Assembly (NCBI GenBank): GCA_016932755.1
Contig: JAFGCE010000037.1
Span: forward strand, 1-7,695
Origin: Candidatus Woesearchaeota archaeon
Lineage (GTDB): Archaea > Nanobdellota > Nanobdellia > Woesearchaeales > JAGWAF01
Length of the DNA: 7,695 nucleotides
Direction of reading: 5' to 3'
Shown: one piece after another, positions 1-4,805 of the stretch
Layout: each line of letters begins with the position of its first letter
Position numbering within the stretch: the stretch's first letter is position 1
Made by a program: the position numbers and the translations under genes
The notes under the pieces: generated by a model
What the model was told of the DNA's origin: nothing
Seen by the model: only the letters and a program-made list of their open reading frames with translations
The model's database searches: none

Positions 1-30
1 ATCTACCTGCTGAGCCTAGCTGACAAGAAT

Positions 31-58
31 AAAAAAAAGAAATAAAAAATATAATAAA
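31..58 (-). terminator. T-tract terminator of the helicase/cold-shock operon
   Basis: Reading the minus strand past the cold-shock stop codon there is an AT-rich stretch with a run of six T (49-44) and a run of eight T (38-31). Archaeal termination commonly uses such oligo-T tracts without a stable hairpin. A weak stem is possible just upstream (AATTCA at 62-67 with TGAATT at 75-80). Bases 1-30 contain nothing I recognise. Confidence 0.5.
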
Positions 59-88
59 AGAAATTCAATAATTGTGAATTAAGAATTC

Positions 89-283
89 TTACTCGCTTTT
101 CTTGACATTAGCTGCCTTTGGTCCTCTGTCTCCTTCCTCGACATCAAACTCAACAGCGTCGTTTTCACTTAGGGTTACTCCTTCAGGCAATGCTGACTTG
201 TGGACAAAGTATTCCTTTCCGTCTTCTGCCTTGATGAACCCAAATCCATTCTTTATATTGAAGAATTTTACTGTTCCTTTCAT
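89..283 (-). CDS. Cold-shock domain (CspA-family) nucleic-acid-binding protein
   Basis: This 64-residue protein consists of a single cold-shock domain, an OB fold that binds single-stranded RNA or DNA and melts RNA structure, usually in the cytoplasm. The RNP1 motif is NGFGFIK (12-18), following KFFN (6-9) where CspA has KWFN. RNP2 is YFVHKSAL (25-32). The closing segment GPKAANV (54-60) matches the family's GPxAxNV. Length fits the 65-70 residue norm. The start is fixed by a perfect Shine-Dalgarno sequence, GGAGGTGA (295-288), four bases before the ATG. The reading frame stays open upstream to 481, but that part lies over the helicase 3' end and is not used. The gene lies 31 nt after the helicase with no TATA box between, so they are probably co-transcribed, and the stronger ribosome site would favour more of this small protein. 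Cold-shock domain proteins are patchily distributed in archaea, so an origin by transfer from bacteria is likely (inference). Confidence 0.95.
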   Translation of the reverse strand: MKGTVKFFNIKNGFGFIKAEDGKEYFVHKSALPEGVTLSENDAVEFDVEEGDRGPKAANVKKSE

Positions 284-287
284 TTTC

Positions 288-295
288 TCACCTCC
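288..295 (-). promoter_or_regulatory. Strong Shine-Dalgarno site of the cold-shock gene
   Basis: GGAGGTGA matches the 16S anti-Shine-Dalgarno at every position, followed by GAAA and the ATG. It decides the start of the 64-residue protein and is clearly stronger than the GAGGT before the helicase. Confidence 0.9.
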
Positions 296-314
296 ATAAA
301 GCTGATTATGATTG

Positions 315-1511
315 TTAGTTCCATCTTCGCCTGCCTCTGTTTGGGGCGAATCTTCTTCCTCTGTCCCCTCTTCTGATGTCATCTCTGACGAACACAGCCC
401 TCTCAAGATAAGGCCTTTCCGCCTTTTCAATCTTGAAGTCCCTGTATTCGCTCTGTATCCTTGAAAAATTATCGTAGTCAAAGTTGCACAAAAGGTTTAT
501 TACCTTTCCTTCCTCTCCTGCCCTTGCTGTCCTTCCTATCCTGTGGACATAGTCTGTAGGGTCTCCGGGAAGGTCGTAGTTGTAGATATGCGACACATTG
601 TCAATGTCAAGCCCTCTTGCAGCAACATCAGTGCATACAAGCACATTAACCTTTCCGTCATTGAAAAGATTGATTGTTCTTGTCCTCTTGTTCTGCGAAA
701 GCCCGCCGTGAATGACAATTGCGTTTATCCTGTTTGCCTTCAGGTTCTTTGCAACAAAATCAGAATTTCTCCTTGTGTTGCAGAATACCATCACAAGCTC
801 TGCTTTTTCATTTCGCAAAAGATGCACAAGCAGGGACATTTTCATCCCTTTTGTGATGTCATAGTAAACCTGCCTAAGCTTGCTTGGGTCAACCATTTTT
901 GTCGCAAGCACTGTCTTTGGATTAACCATGTACTTTCTGGCAAGGTTTTTTATCCTGTCAGAGATTGTGGCTGAGAAAAACAAGGTCTGCCTTTTTCTTG
1001 GGCACGCCCTTATGATTTCCTCTACATCCTCTATGAAGCCCATGTCAAACATCCTGTCAGCCTCGTCCAGAACAAGCAGTTTGACTTTTGATGTGTCAAT
1101 TGTTCTTCTGCCAAGATGGTCAAGGAATCTTCCTGGCGTTGCTACTACAACTTCGCATTTTGCCAGCTCCTCAATCTGGGGGTTGATAGAAACTCCTCCA
1201 TAGACACTTATGATTTTCAGGTGCTTATGTCTCGCAAACTCTCTCAGGGACTCTTTTACCTGCTCTGCAAGCTCCCTTGTCGGTGTCAATATTACTGCCT
1301 GCAGCCCCTGATTTGGGACCACATGGTCAATGATGCCGCAGCCAAAGGCCAGTGTTTTGCCTGAGCCTGTTGCTGACTCCCCTATTACGTCTCTCCCTTC
1401 CATTATTGGCGGGATTGACATTCTCTGGATTTGTGTTGGTTCACTAAATCCTAATCCTCTAATTGCTGTAATTAGATTATGGCTTAAGCCAAAATTCTCA
1501 AATACTTCCAT
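315..1511 (-). CDS. DEAD-box ATP-dependent RNA helicase
   Basis: This is a 398-residue superfamily 2 RNA helicase that unwinds short RNA duplexes using ATP. All family motifs are visible in order: Q motif (F7, GF 21-22, PTQIQ 25-29), motif I ATGSGKT (47-53), Ia PTRELA (77-82), GG (105-106), Ib TPGR (125-128), II DEAD (149-152), III SAT (180-182), IV VFCNTRR (242-248), V TDVAARGLD (294-302), VI HRIGRTAR (323-330). After the two RecA-like domains comes a short basic tail, about 372-398, rich in Arg and Gly (RRGDRGRR, NRGRRRW), which probably binds RNA non-specifically. It lacks the long C-terminal domains of CsdA/DeaD, so it resembles compact RhlE-like members. The ATG has GAGGT eight bases upstream. 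It is the first gene of an operon with a cold-shock domain protein, suggesting a joint role in RNA unfolding, perhaps at low temperature (inference). Paralogue assignment is uncertain; the family is not. Confidence 0.97.
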   Translation of the reverse strand: MEVFENFGLSHNLITAIRGLGFSEPTQIQRMSIPPIMEGRDVIGESATGSGKTLAFGCGIIDHVVPNQGLQAVILTPTRELAEQVKESLREFARHKHLKIISVYGGVSINPQIEELAKCEVVVATPGRFLDHLGRRTIDTSKVKLLVLDEADRMFDMGFIEDVEEIIRACPRKRQTLFFSATISDRIKNLARKYMVNPKTVLATKMVDPSKLRQVYYDITKGMKMSLLVHLLRNEKAELVMVFCNTRRNSDFVAKNLKANRINAIVIHGGLSQNKRTRTINLFNDGKVNVLVCTDVAARGLDIDNVSHIYNYDLPGDPTDYVHRIGRTARAGEEGKVINLLCNFDYDNFSRIQSEYRDFKIEKAERPYLERAVFVRDDIRRGDRGRRFAPNRGRRRWN

Positions 1512-1612
1512 GTTAATTTACCTCGTTGTTTCTTTATAGCACTCATCTAGAAAAAGCAAAATGTTCATTGTTATATGATCAAGTGCTCTCTCGTCACTGA
1601 TAATGCTGTATA
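1512..1612 (-). promoter_or_regulatory. Putative structured 5' leader of the helicase operon
   Basis: If the TATA box near 1634-1641 is used, transcription starts near 1612 and leaves a leader of about 100 nt, unlike the leaderless genes nearby. It contains a perfect six-base inverted repeat, AGCACT (minus 1587-1582) and AGTGCT (minus 1543-1538), with a 38-nt loop. The stem ends about 13 nt before the GAGGT ribosome site (1524-1520). Such a leader could respond to temperature, but the stem is short and the structure has not been calculated. Confidence 0.35.
1518..1568 (-). other. Possible 16-codon upstream ORF (leader peptide) before the helicase
   Basis: An ATG at 1568 opens a frame reading MNILLFLDECYKETTR and ending in TAA at 1520-1518, six bases before the helicase ATG. 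The last codons (ACG AGG TAA) contain the helicase Shine-Dalgarno GAGGT, so ribosomes finishing the peptide would cover or free that site, an arrangement fit for translational coupling. It has no Shine-Dalgarno of its own. The frame is open back to 1616, but no ATG, GTG or TTG lies in that part. A frame this short can arise by chance. Confidence 0.2.
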
Positions 1613-1619
1613 CTAATTA

Positions 1620-1647
1620 GGATATCCCACTACTATATAAAGCTTTC
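1620..1647 (-). promoter_or_regulatory. Helicase operon promoter with a duplicated element
   Basis: On the minus strand the element reads GAAAG (BRE-like), one base, TTTA, one base, ATAGTAGT, one base, GGATAT, one base, C. The TATA box is TTTATATA (1641-1634). The same element, with 24 of 28 bases identical, forms the promoter of the 249-residue ORF at 2477-2504. The conserved part runs past the TATA box towards the start site, where an archaeal repressor could bind. Confidence 0.6.
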
Positions 1648-1659
1648 TATTTTTTAATC

Positions 1660-1672
1660 ACTACTAGGTAGT
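1660..1672. repeat. Palindrome ACTAC-TAG-GTAGT upstream of the helicase promoter
   Basis: Two five-base arms, ACTAC (1660-1664) and GTAGT (1668-1672), flank TAG. The arm sequence is the same GTAGT core seen inside both duplicated promoters, so this may be a binding site for the same regulator (inference). It lies about 20 bp upstream of the helicase TATA box. Confidence 0.4.
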
Positions 1673-1711
1673 ATGGGAGAAGTATAGTGCCAAATAAACT
1701 TTAGAATCTGG

Positions 1712-1721
1712 GTTACTACTT
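1712..1721. repeat. Direct repeat GTTACTACTT, left copy
   Basis: This ten-base sequence recurs exactly at 2510-2519, so one copy sits at each end of the 249-residue ORF. The left copy includes the stop codon of that ORF. It contains the ACTAC core of the neighbouring promoter elements. Confidence 0.35.
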
Positions 1722-2465
1722 TTTTTGATATAGGGCAAAATCTCTAAACCATGGAACTGTTGTCCCATCACTTTGTTCATAGAAAAAAGTGCCAATGCTG
1801 TCCAAACCCGGGACACCCAATAAATCTTTCATCCTTTGCATCTGTTCAGAAAATGGCCTTACAACATCTTTCTCTCTTTCTGAAAGTTTATCCAGCAAAA
1901 ATTCGAAATGATATTCTGTAATCATAATACCCCCTTGTTTAAGTGGGGTTACAGCATGACCAAATAAGCCTGCAAACCATGCTGTTCTTATATCATCTAT
2001 TTCTCCAGGCCTTTTAATTAGACTAACTTCCAATGAACCCGGCTTAATTTCAGGAGGCAAACCATGGTATAAAAAACAGTGATTTAATGGAGTGTATCCT
2101 GCTTCTCTTACTTTTTTGGAAGGAATATTTTTACACCTGTCAATAATAGGGTCGAGATCATATCTATCATCTATAAAAAACCATTTACCTCCTAAGGCTT
2201 GACAAGTTGCTATATCAGTGCCTGATGCAGGATATATCCCTGCGTATTCAGAACCAAACTGCCTTTCAAGAACCTCTCTTATTAGCCTAAAAGAAAGCCC
2301 ATTGTGTTGGTTTTGGACAGGTAAAAATTCATCAGCAAACTCTTGATAGAAAGGATATGTCCCTTTAGGCTCAAATTCTTCGGCAAATTTATCTTGTAAC
2401 CCATTCAGGACTTTTTTAGTTTCTTCCCGCCTTTCTAAGATCAAACTGAGTTCTTTTTCATTCAT
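1716..2465 (-). CDS. Hypothetical protein, possible degenerate methyltransferase-like fold
   Basis: I do not recognise this 249-residue protein. It has no signal peptide or membrane segment, so it is probably cytoplasmic. The N-terminal 30 residues are charged and helical. At 74-100 a segment with YPASGTDIAT followed by FFIDD resembles the glycine-rich loop and acidic second strand of Rossmann-like, SAM-binding proteins, and LKQGGIMITEY (175-185) resembles their 'GG' strand region. The usual GxGxG is absent, so binding of SAM is uncertain. Three cysteines (C88, C111, C130) are scattered. The start is supported by a TATA box at 2491-2499, about 25-30 nt upstream of the ATG, which predicts a nearly leaderless mRNA. 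It ends 204 nt before the helicase start and shares that operon's promoter element. Its bases look somewhat more AT-rich than those of the helicase gene, judged from sampled stretches. Real coding is likely; function is open. Confidence 0.75.
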   Translation of the reverse strand: MNEKELSLILERREETKKVLNGLQDKFAEEFEPKGTYPFYQEFADEFLPVQNQHNGLSFRLIREVLERQFGSEYAGIYPASGTDIATCQALGGKWFFIDDRYDLDPIIDRCKNIPSKKVREAGYTPLNHCFLYHGLPPEIKPGSLEVSLIKRPGEIDDIRTAWFAGLFGHAVTPLKQGGIMITEYHFEFLLDKLSEREKDVVRPFSEQMQRMKDLLGVPGLDSIGTFFYEQSDGTTVPWFRDFALYQKK

Positions 2466-2476
2466 ATTGAATATAT

Positions 2477-2504
2477 GTATATCCTACTACTATTTAAATC
2501 TTTC
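2477..2504 (-). promoter_or_regulatory. Promoter of the 249-residue ORF, second copy of the shared element
   Basis: GAAAG (2504-2500) precedes the TATA box ATTTAAATA (2499-2491), followed by GTAGT and GGATAT. It differs from the helicase promoter copy at only four of 28 positions. The predicted start site is within a few bases of the ATG at 2465. Confidence 0.65.
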
Positions 2505-2509
2505 GTTTT

Positions 2510-2519
2510 GTTACTACTT
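2510..2519. repeat. Direct repeat GTTACTACTT, right copy
   Basis: Exact match to 1712-1721. It lies just upstream of the BRE/TATA of the 249-residue ORF and carries another ACTAC core, so it could be a second operator half for that promoter. Confidence 0.35.
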
Positions 2520-2538
2520 AATAGGACTAACATTATAA

Positions 2539-2556
2539 CTTCAACTCAAATTGAAG
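2539..2556. promoter_or_regulatory. Inverted repeat CTTCAA-N6-TTGAAG upstream of the serpin promoter
   Basis: Perfect six-base arms (2539-2544 and 2551-2556) are separated by six bases, which puts their centres 12 bp apart, about one helical turn. That suits a dimeric regulator. It lies about 12 bp upstream of the serpin TATA box, in the divergent region between the serpin and the 249-residue ORF. Confidence 0.35.
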
Positions 2557-2565
2557 CCTTCGATA

Positions 2566-2578
2566 TGTTTTTATAAAC
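2566..2578 (+). promoter_or_regulatory. Serpin promoter TATA box
   Basis: TTTTTATAAA (2568-2577) is centred about 25 bp before the ATG at 2598. No Shine-Dalgarno sequence precedes the ATG. A leaderless transcript is therefore predicted. Confidence 0.55.
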
Positions 2579-2597
2579 TGCTGATATACTGGTTTGT

Positions 2598-3821
2598 ATG
2601 AGAAAAATAATAGCTTTGGTGATTGCACTGCTTGTTTTGGCAGGATGCAATGGAACTGTTGATATAACCCATGCAGATGACAGCCTTGCAACACCTGAAA
2701 CACTGGAAGAAGTTGTAGATTCCAACAACCAGTTTGCTCTTGAGCTTTATTCATACCTTAGCCAGAAAGAAGGAAACGTTTTCTTCTCTCCCTACAGCAT
2801 CTCAACAGCCCTTGCAATGACCTATGAGGGAGCAGGGGGAGAGACTGCTGAGGAGATGGCAAATGTGTTTCATTTTGCTGAAAACAGCACAGCAAGGCAG
2901 TCTTCTTTTGCTGCAATATACAACCTAATAAACTCTCCTGATTCAGAATACAAGCTAAATACTGCAAATGCATTATGGGCTCAGCAAGATTACCCTTTCC
3001 TTGAAACATACAAAAGCACAATAGAGAAGTATTACGGCGGAAAAACAACAAACATGGATTTTATCAGCAATTCAGAAGGCTCGAGAAAAACAATAAACAG
3101 CTGGGTTGAAGACAAGACAAACGATAAGATAAAGGACTTGTTGCCCCAGGGCTCAATCAATTCCATGACAAGGCTTGTGCTGACAAATGCAATCTATTTC
3201 AAGGGCAAATGGGTTATGGAATTTGAAAAGAAAAGGACAAGGGACTCAGATTTTTGGACTAATATTGAAACAAGAACAAAAATACAGGTTCCGATGATGG
3301 AAAGGACAGACAAAGATGCAAAGTTCAACTATGCAGAAACAGAAGAAGTCAAGGTTTTGGAAATGCCTTACAAGGGAGAGGATATCTCAATGCTTGTTAT
3401 TCTCCCAAGAGAGTCTCTTGATAATCTTAGCATAAGTGTGGAAAAAATAGAGCAGTGGAAATCAATGCTACAAAACCAGAGAGTTGATGTTTATTTCCCG
3501 AAATTCAAGTTTGAAAAAGGATATCCACTCAAAGAAACATTAAGCGCAATGGGAATGCCAACTGCATTTTCAATGGATGCAGACTTTTCAGGGATTGACG
3601 GAGCAAAAGGCCTTTTCATAGATGAAGTTTACCACAAGGCTTATGTTAATGTAGATGAAGAAGGAACAGAGGCAGCAGCTGCAACAGCTGTTGTTATGGA
3701 AATGTCAGCAATGCTAGAACAGAAGATTTTCAGGGCAGACCATCCTTTCATTTTCATGATACAGGAAAGAAGCACTGGCTCAATATTATTTATGGGAAGG
3801 GTTTCTAATCCAGCAGAATAA
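2598..3821 (+). CDS. Serpin-family serine protease inhibitor, predicted lipoprotein
   Basis: This 407-residue serpin (MEROPS family I4) traps proteases by inserting its cleaved loop into a beta-sheet. Residues 1-17 form a signal peptide ending in the lipobox LAGC (14-17), so the mature protein probably starts at lipid-modified C17 and sits outside the membrane. The serpin domain runs from about 40 to 404. Visible hallmarks are FSPYSIS (63-69), TNAIYFKGKW (196-205), and the C-terminal signature around DHPFIF (381-386). The reactive-centre hinge EEGTEAAAATA (354-364) has Thr at P14 and small residues at P12-P9, as in inhibitory serpins. Counting from G356 as P15, the scissile bond is near S370-A371; M369-S370, like that of alpha-1-antitrypsin, is the alternative. 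Loop length varies, so the bond is uncertain. Either choice suggests elastase-, chymotrypsin- or subtilisin-like targets, not trypsin. The ATG fits a leaderless promoter. No protease gene is nearby. Its 3' end overlaps the convergent DUF2284 gene by 17 bp. Confidence 0.96.
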   Translation: MRKIIALVIALLVLAGCNGTVDITHADDSLATPETLEEVVDSNNQFALELYSYLSQKEGNVFFSPYSISTALAMTYEGAGGETAEEMANVFHFAENSTARQSSFAAIYNLINSPDSEYKLNTANALWAQQDYPFLETYKSTIEKYYGGKTTNMDFISNSEGSRKTINSWVEDKTNDKIKDLLPQGSINSMTRLVLTNAIYFKGKWVMEFEKKRTRDSDFWTNIETRTKIQVPMMERTDKDAKFNYAETEEVKVLEMPYKGEDISMLVILPRESLDNLSISVEKIEQWKSMLQNQRVDVYFPKFKFEKGYPLKETLSAMGMPTAFSMDADFSGIDGAKGLFIDEVYHKAYVNVDEEGTEAAAATAVVMEMSAMLEQKIFRADHPFIFMIQERSTGSILFMGRVSNPAE

Positions 3822-4353
3822 GCCCGTAGCTTTCAGAAGCCTCTTTCATTTGCTTTAAAGTCTGTATATTTTTCTTGTGCTTTTTCGCAAGCGAGAAAAT
3901 GTCAATTCCTGTCCCTTCTATGCACGGCCGGTTGTCCTTGTTGCTGCAAGGCCTTCCCTCAATTGTTCCGCAGATTTCGCATCTGTCGCAGGCGCAGGGA
4001 ACAAGCGCAAAAGCCTTGTAGAATTCATTTTTGATAAGCTCCTTTTCCATGTCAAGCAGGATTTTTTTGAACTTTTTCTGGTCTTCAGGGCTTTTTGTTT
4101 TTGAAACAACAAATATTGCCCGCTTGTACTCCCTCATTATCTTTCTCATTTCCTCTGTGGGTATGCTGTTCGGAGGGCATGAATAGCTCTTGCCGTAGTT
4201 TCCGCAGCCGTATTTGCATTTCAGCAGAACCCAGTCCTTTACATCAATCTTGGAAGTATATGTTATCATAGCCTCATCAATGCCGTGCTCCTTGCCTACT
4301 CCGAGAACTATGGCTAGCTCTGGGTCTTCGTGGTGAGTGTATGGTATTTTCAT
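3805..4353 (-). CDS. DUF2284-type cysteine-rich predicted metal-binding protein
   Basis: This 182-residue protein fits the DUF2284 (COG5423) family, annotated as predicted metal-binding and of unknown function. It has nine cysteines in two groups: C46-x3-C50-x8-C59 (KYGCGNYGKSYSCPP) and C120-x-C122-x2-C125-x2-C128-x7-C136-x7-C144. The second group, followed by GTGIDIFSLA (147-156), is the family hallmark. The spacing could bind an iron-sulfur cluster or zinc; the sequence does not decide which. There is no signal peptide or membrane segment, so a cytoplasmic place is expected. The ATG follows a G-rich stretch (GGGGG, then four A), and TTTTTAAA (4392-4385) is a plausible TATA box about 35 bp upstream, giving a very short leader. 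The final codons overlap the last 17 bp of the convergent serpin gene. Family assignment is firm; function is not known. Confidence 0.9.
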   Translation of the reverse strand: MKIPYTHHEDPELAIVLGVGKEHGIDEAMITYTSKIDVKDWVLLKCKYGCGNYGKSYSCPPNSIPTEEMRKIMREYKRAIFVVSKTKSPEDQKKFKKILLDMEKELIKNEFYKAFALVPCACDRCEICGTIEGRPCSNKDNRPCIEGTGIDIFSLAKKHKKNIQTLKQMKEASESYGLILLD

Positions 4354-4383
4354 TTTTCCCCCTTTACCTAGCTATGAATACTC

Positions 4384-4393
4384 CTTTAAAAAT
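4384..4393 (-). promoter_or_regulatory. TATA box of the DUF2284 gene
   Basis: ATTTTTAAAG on the minus strand is centred about 35 bp before the ATG at 4353, predicting a start site near 4363 and a leader of about 10 nt containing the G-rich ribosome site. Confidence 0.45.
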
Positions 4394-4399
4394 CTTGCT

Positions 4400-4424
4400 A
4401 AAAAATGCCAAAAAAGCAAAAAAA
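4400..4424 (-). terminator. Oligo-T terminator of the FKBP/lipoprotein operon
   Basis: Immediately after the lipoprotein TAG the minus strand has runs of seven, six and six T (4424-4418, 4415-4410, 4405-4400) separated by GC and GGCA. This is a typical archaeal multi-T-tract terminator without a strong hairpin. It lies just upstream of the next promoter. Confidence 0.7.
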
Positions 4425-4793
4425 CTATTCCTTCGGAGGCGCTGTCCAGCTTGTCTCGATTGTCTGTCCGTTTACATTAACAACCTGATAGCCTGAGCCG
4501 TCTTCCTTGAAATAAAAGTCAGCGTTTGCCTGGCCTTGTGCTGTGTCAACATCATATGTTACATGGCAGTAGCCTGCATATTTGCCTGAGCTTACCAGCC
4601 CGACTATAACCATGTTGGCAACTGCCTGCTGTCCTGCCATTGACCATTCGCTCCCAGCCTGGCACCATTCGTGGACTTCCCTGACATTTGTAGTAACCTC
4701 CACATCTCCTTTAGCTGTCTTTATTGTGGCTGACTGCTGCTGGCACCCAAAAAGCAGAACTAGCAAAAAAATCAACCCGATAATTTTTCTCAT
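4425..4793 (-). CDS. Small orphan lipoprotein with two mature-region cysteines
   Basis: This 122-residue protein has a lipoprotein signal: MRK, a hydrophobic core (4-15) and the lipobox LFGC (14-17), so it is probably anchored outside the membrane by C17. Phe before Gly is less usual. The mature part (about 105 residues) is mainly polar and beta-prone. It has one Cys in HEWCQAG and one in YCHVTYD, which could form a disulfide. I do not recognise the family. An in-frame GTG lies nine bases upstream (4802), but GAGGTG (4805-4800) is well placed only for the ATG at 4793. The gene starts 12 bp after the FKBP stop, and its ribosome site begins right after that stop, so the two are surely co-transcribed and probably translationally coupled. 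The signal peptide begins MRKII like that of the serpin upstream in the window, suggesting the same export route. A link to the folding enzyme FKBP is possible but unproven. Confidence 0.85.
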   Translation of the reverse strand: MRKIIGLIFLLVLLFGCQQQSATIKTAKGDVEVTTNVREVHEWCQAGSEWSMAGQQAVANMVIVGLVSSGKYAGYCHVTYDVDTAQGQANADFYFKEDGSGYQVVNVNGQTIETSWTAPPKE

Positions 4794-4799
4794 TAAGAC

Positions 4800-4805
4800 C
4801 ACCTC
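4800..4805 (-). promoter_or_regulatory. Shine-Dalgarno of the lipoprotein gene, adjoining the FKBP stop
   Basis: GAGGTG sits directly next to the FKBP TAA (4808-4806) and six bases before the ATG at 4793. It rules out the GTG at 4802, which lies inside it, as the start. Confidence 0.8.

Noticed and set aside
1..88. RNA gene or partial gene at the left edge
   Set aside because: No tRNA-like cloverleaf or open frame is visible; the stretch is mostly T-tracts of a terminator.
80..91. Perfect 12-bp palindrome TAAGAATTCTTA at the cold-shock stop codon
   Set aside because: With no loop it cannot form a useful RNA hairpin, and such AT-rich palindromes are common by chance.
284..481. A 66-residue N-terminal extension of the cold-shock protein
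   Set aside because: It overlaps the helicase C-terminus in another frame, is low-complexity and unlike the family, and the perfect Shine-Dalgarno sequence marks the ATG at 283.
543..974. Open frame on the plus strand opposite the helicase, 143 codons
   Set aside because: It is a shadow of the helicase gene, without a promoter, ribosome site or recognisable domain.
1648..2504. A mobile cassette carrying the 249-residue ORF
   Set aside because: The flanking repeats look like promoters and there is no integrase, transposase or terminal inverted repeat. It is kept only as an alternative explanation in the findings.
2533..3051. Minus-strand open frames opposite the serpin
   Set aside because: The serpin frame has clear family motifs over this stretch; the opposing frames have no family resemblance and cover its promoter.
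4794..4802. GTG start giving a three-residue longer lipoprotein
   Set aside because: The GTG lies within the ribosome site GAGGTG; the ATG at 4793 is correctly spaced and gives a standard signal peptide.
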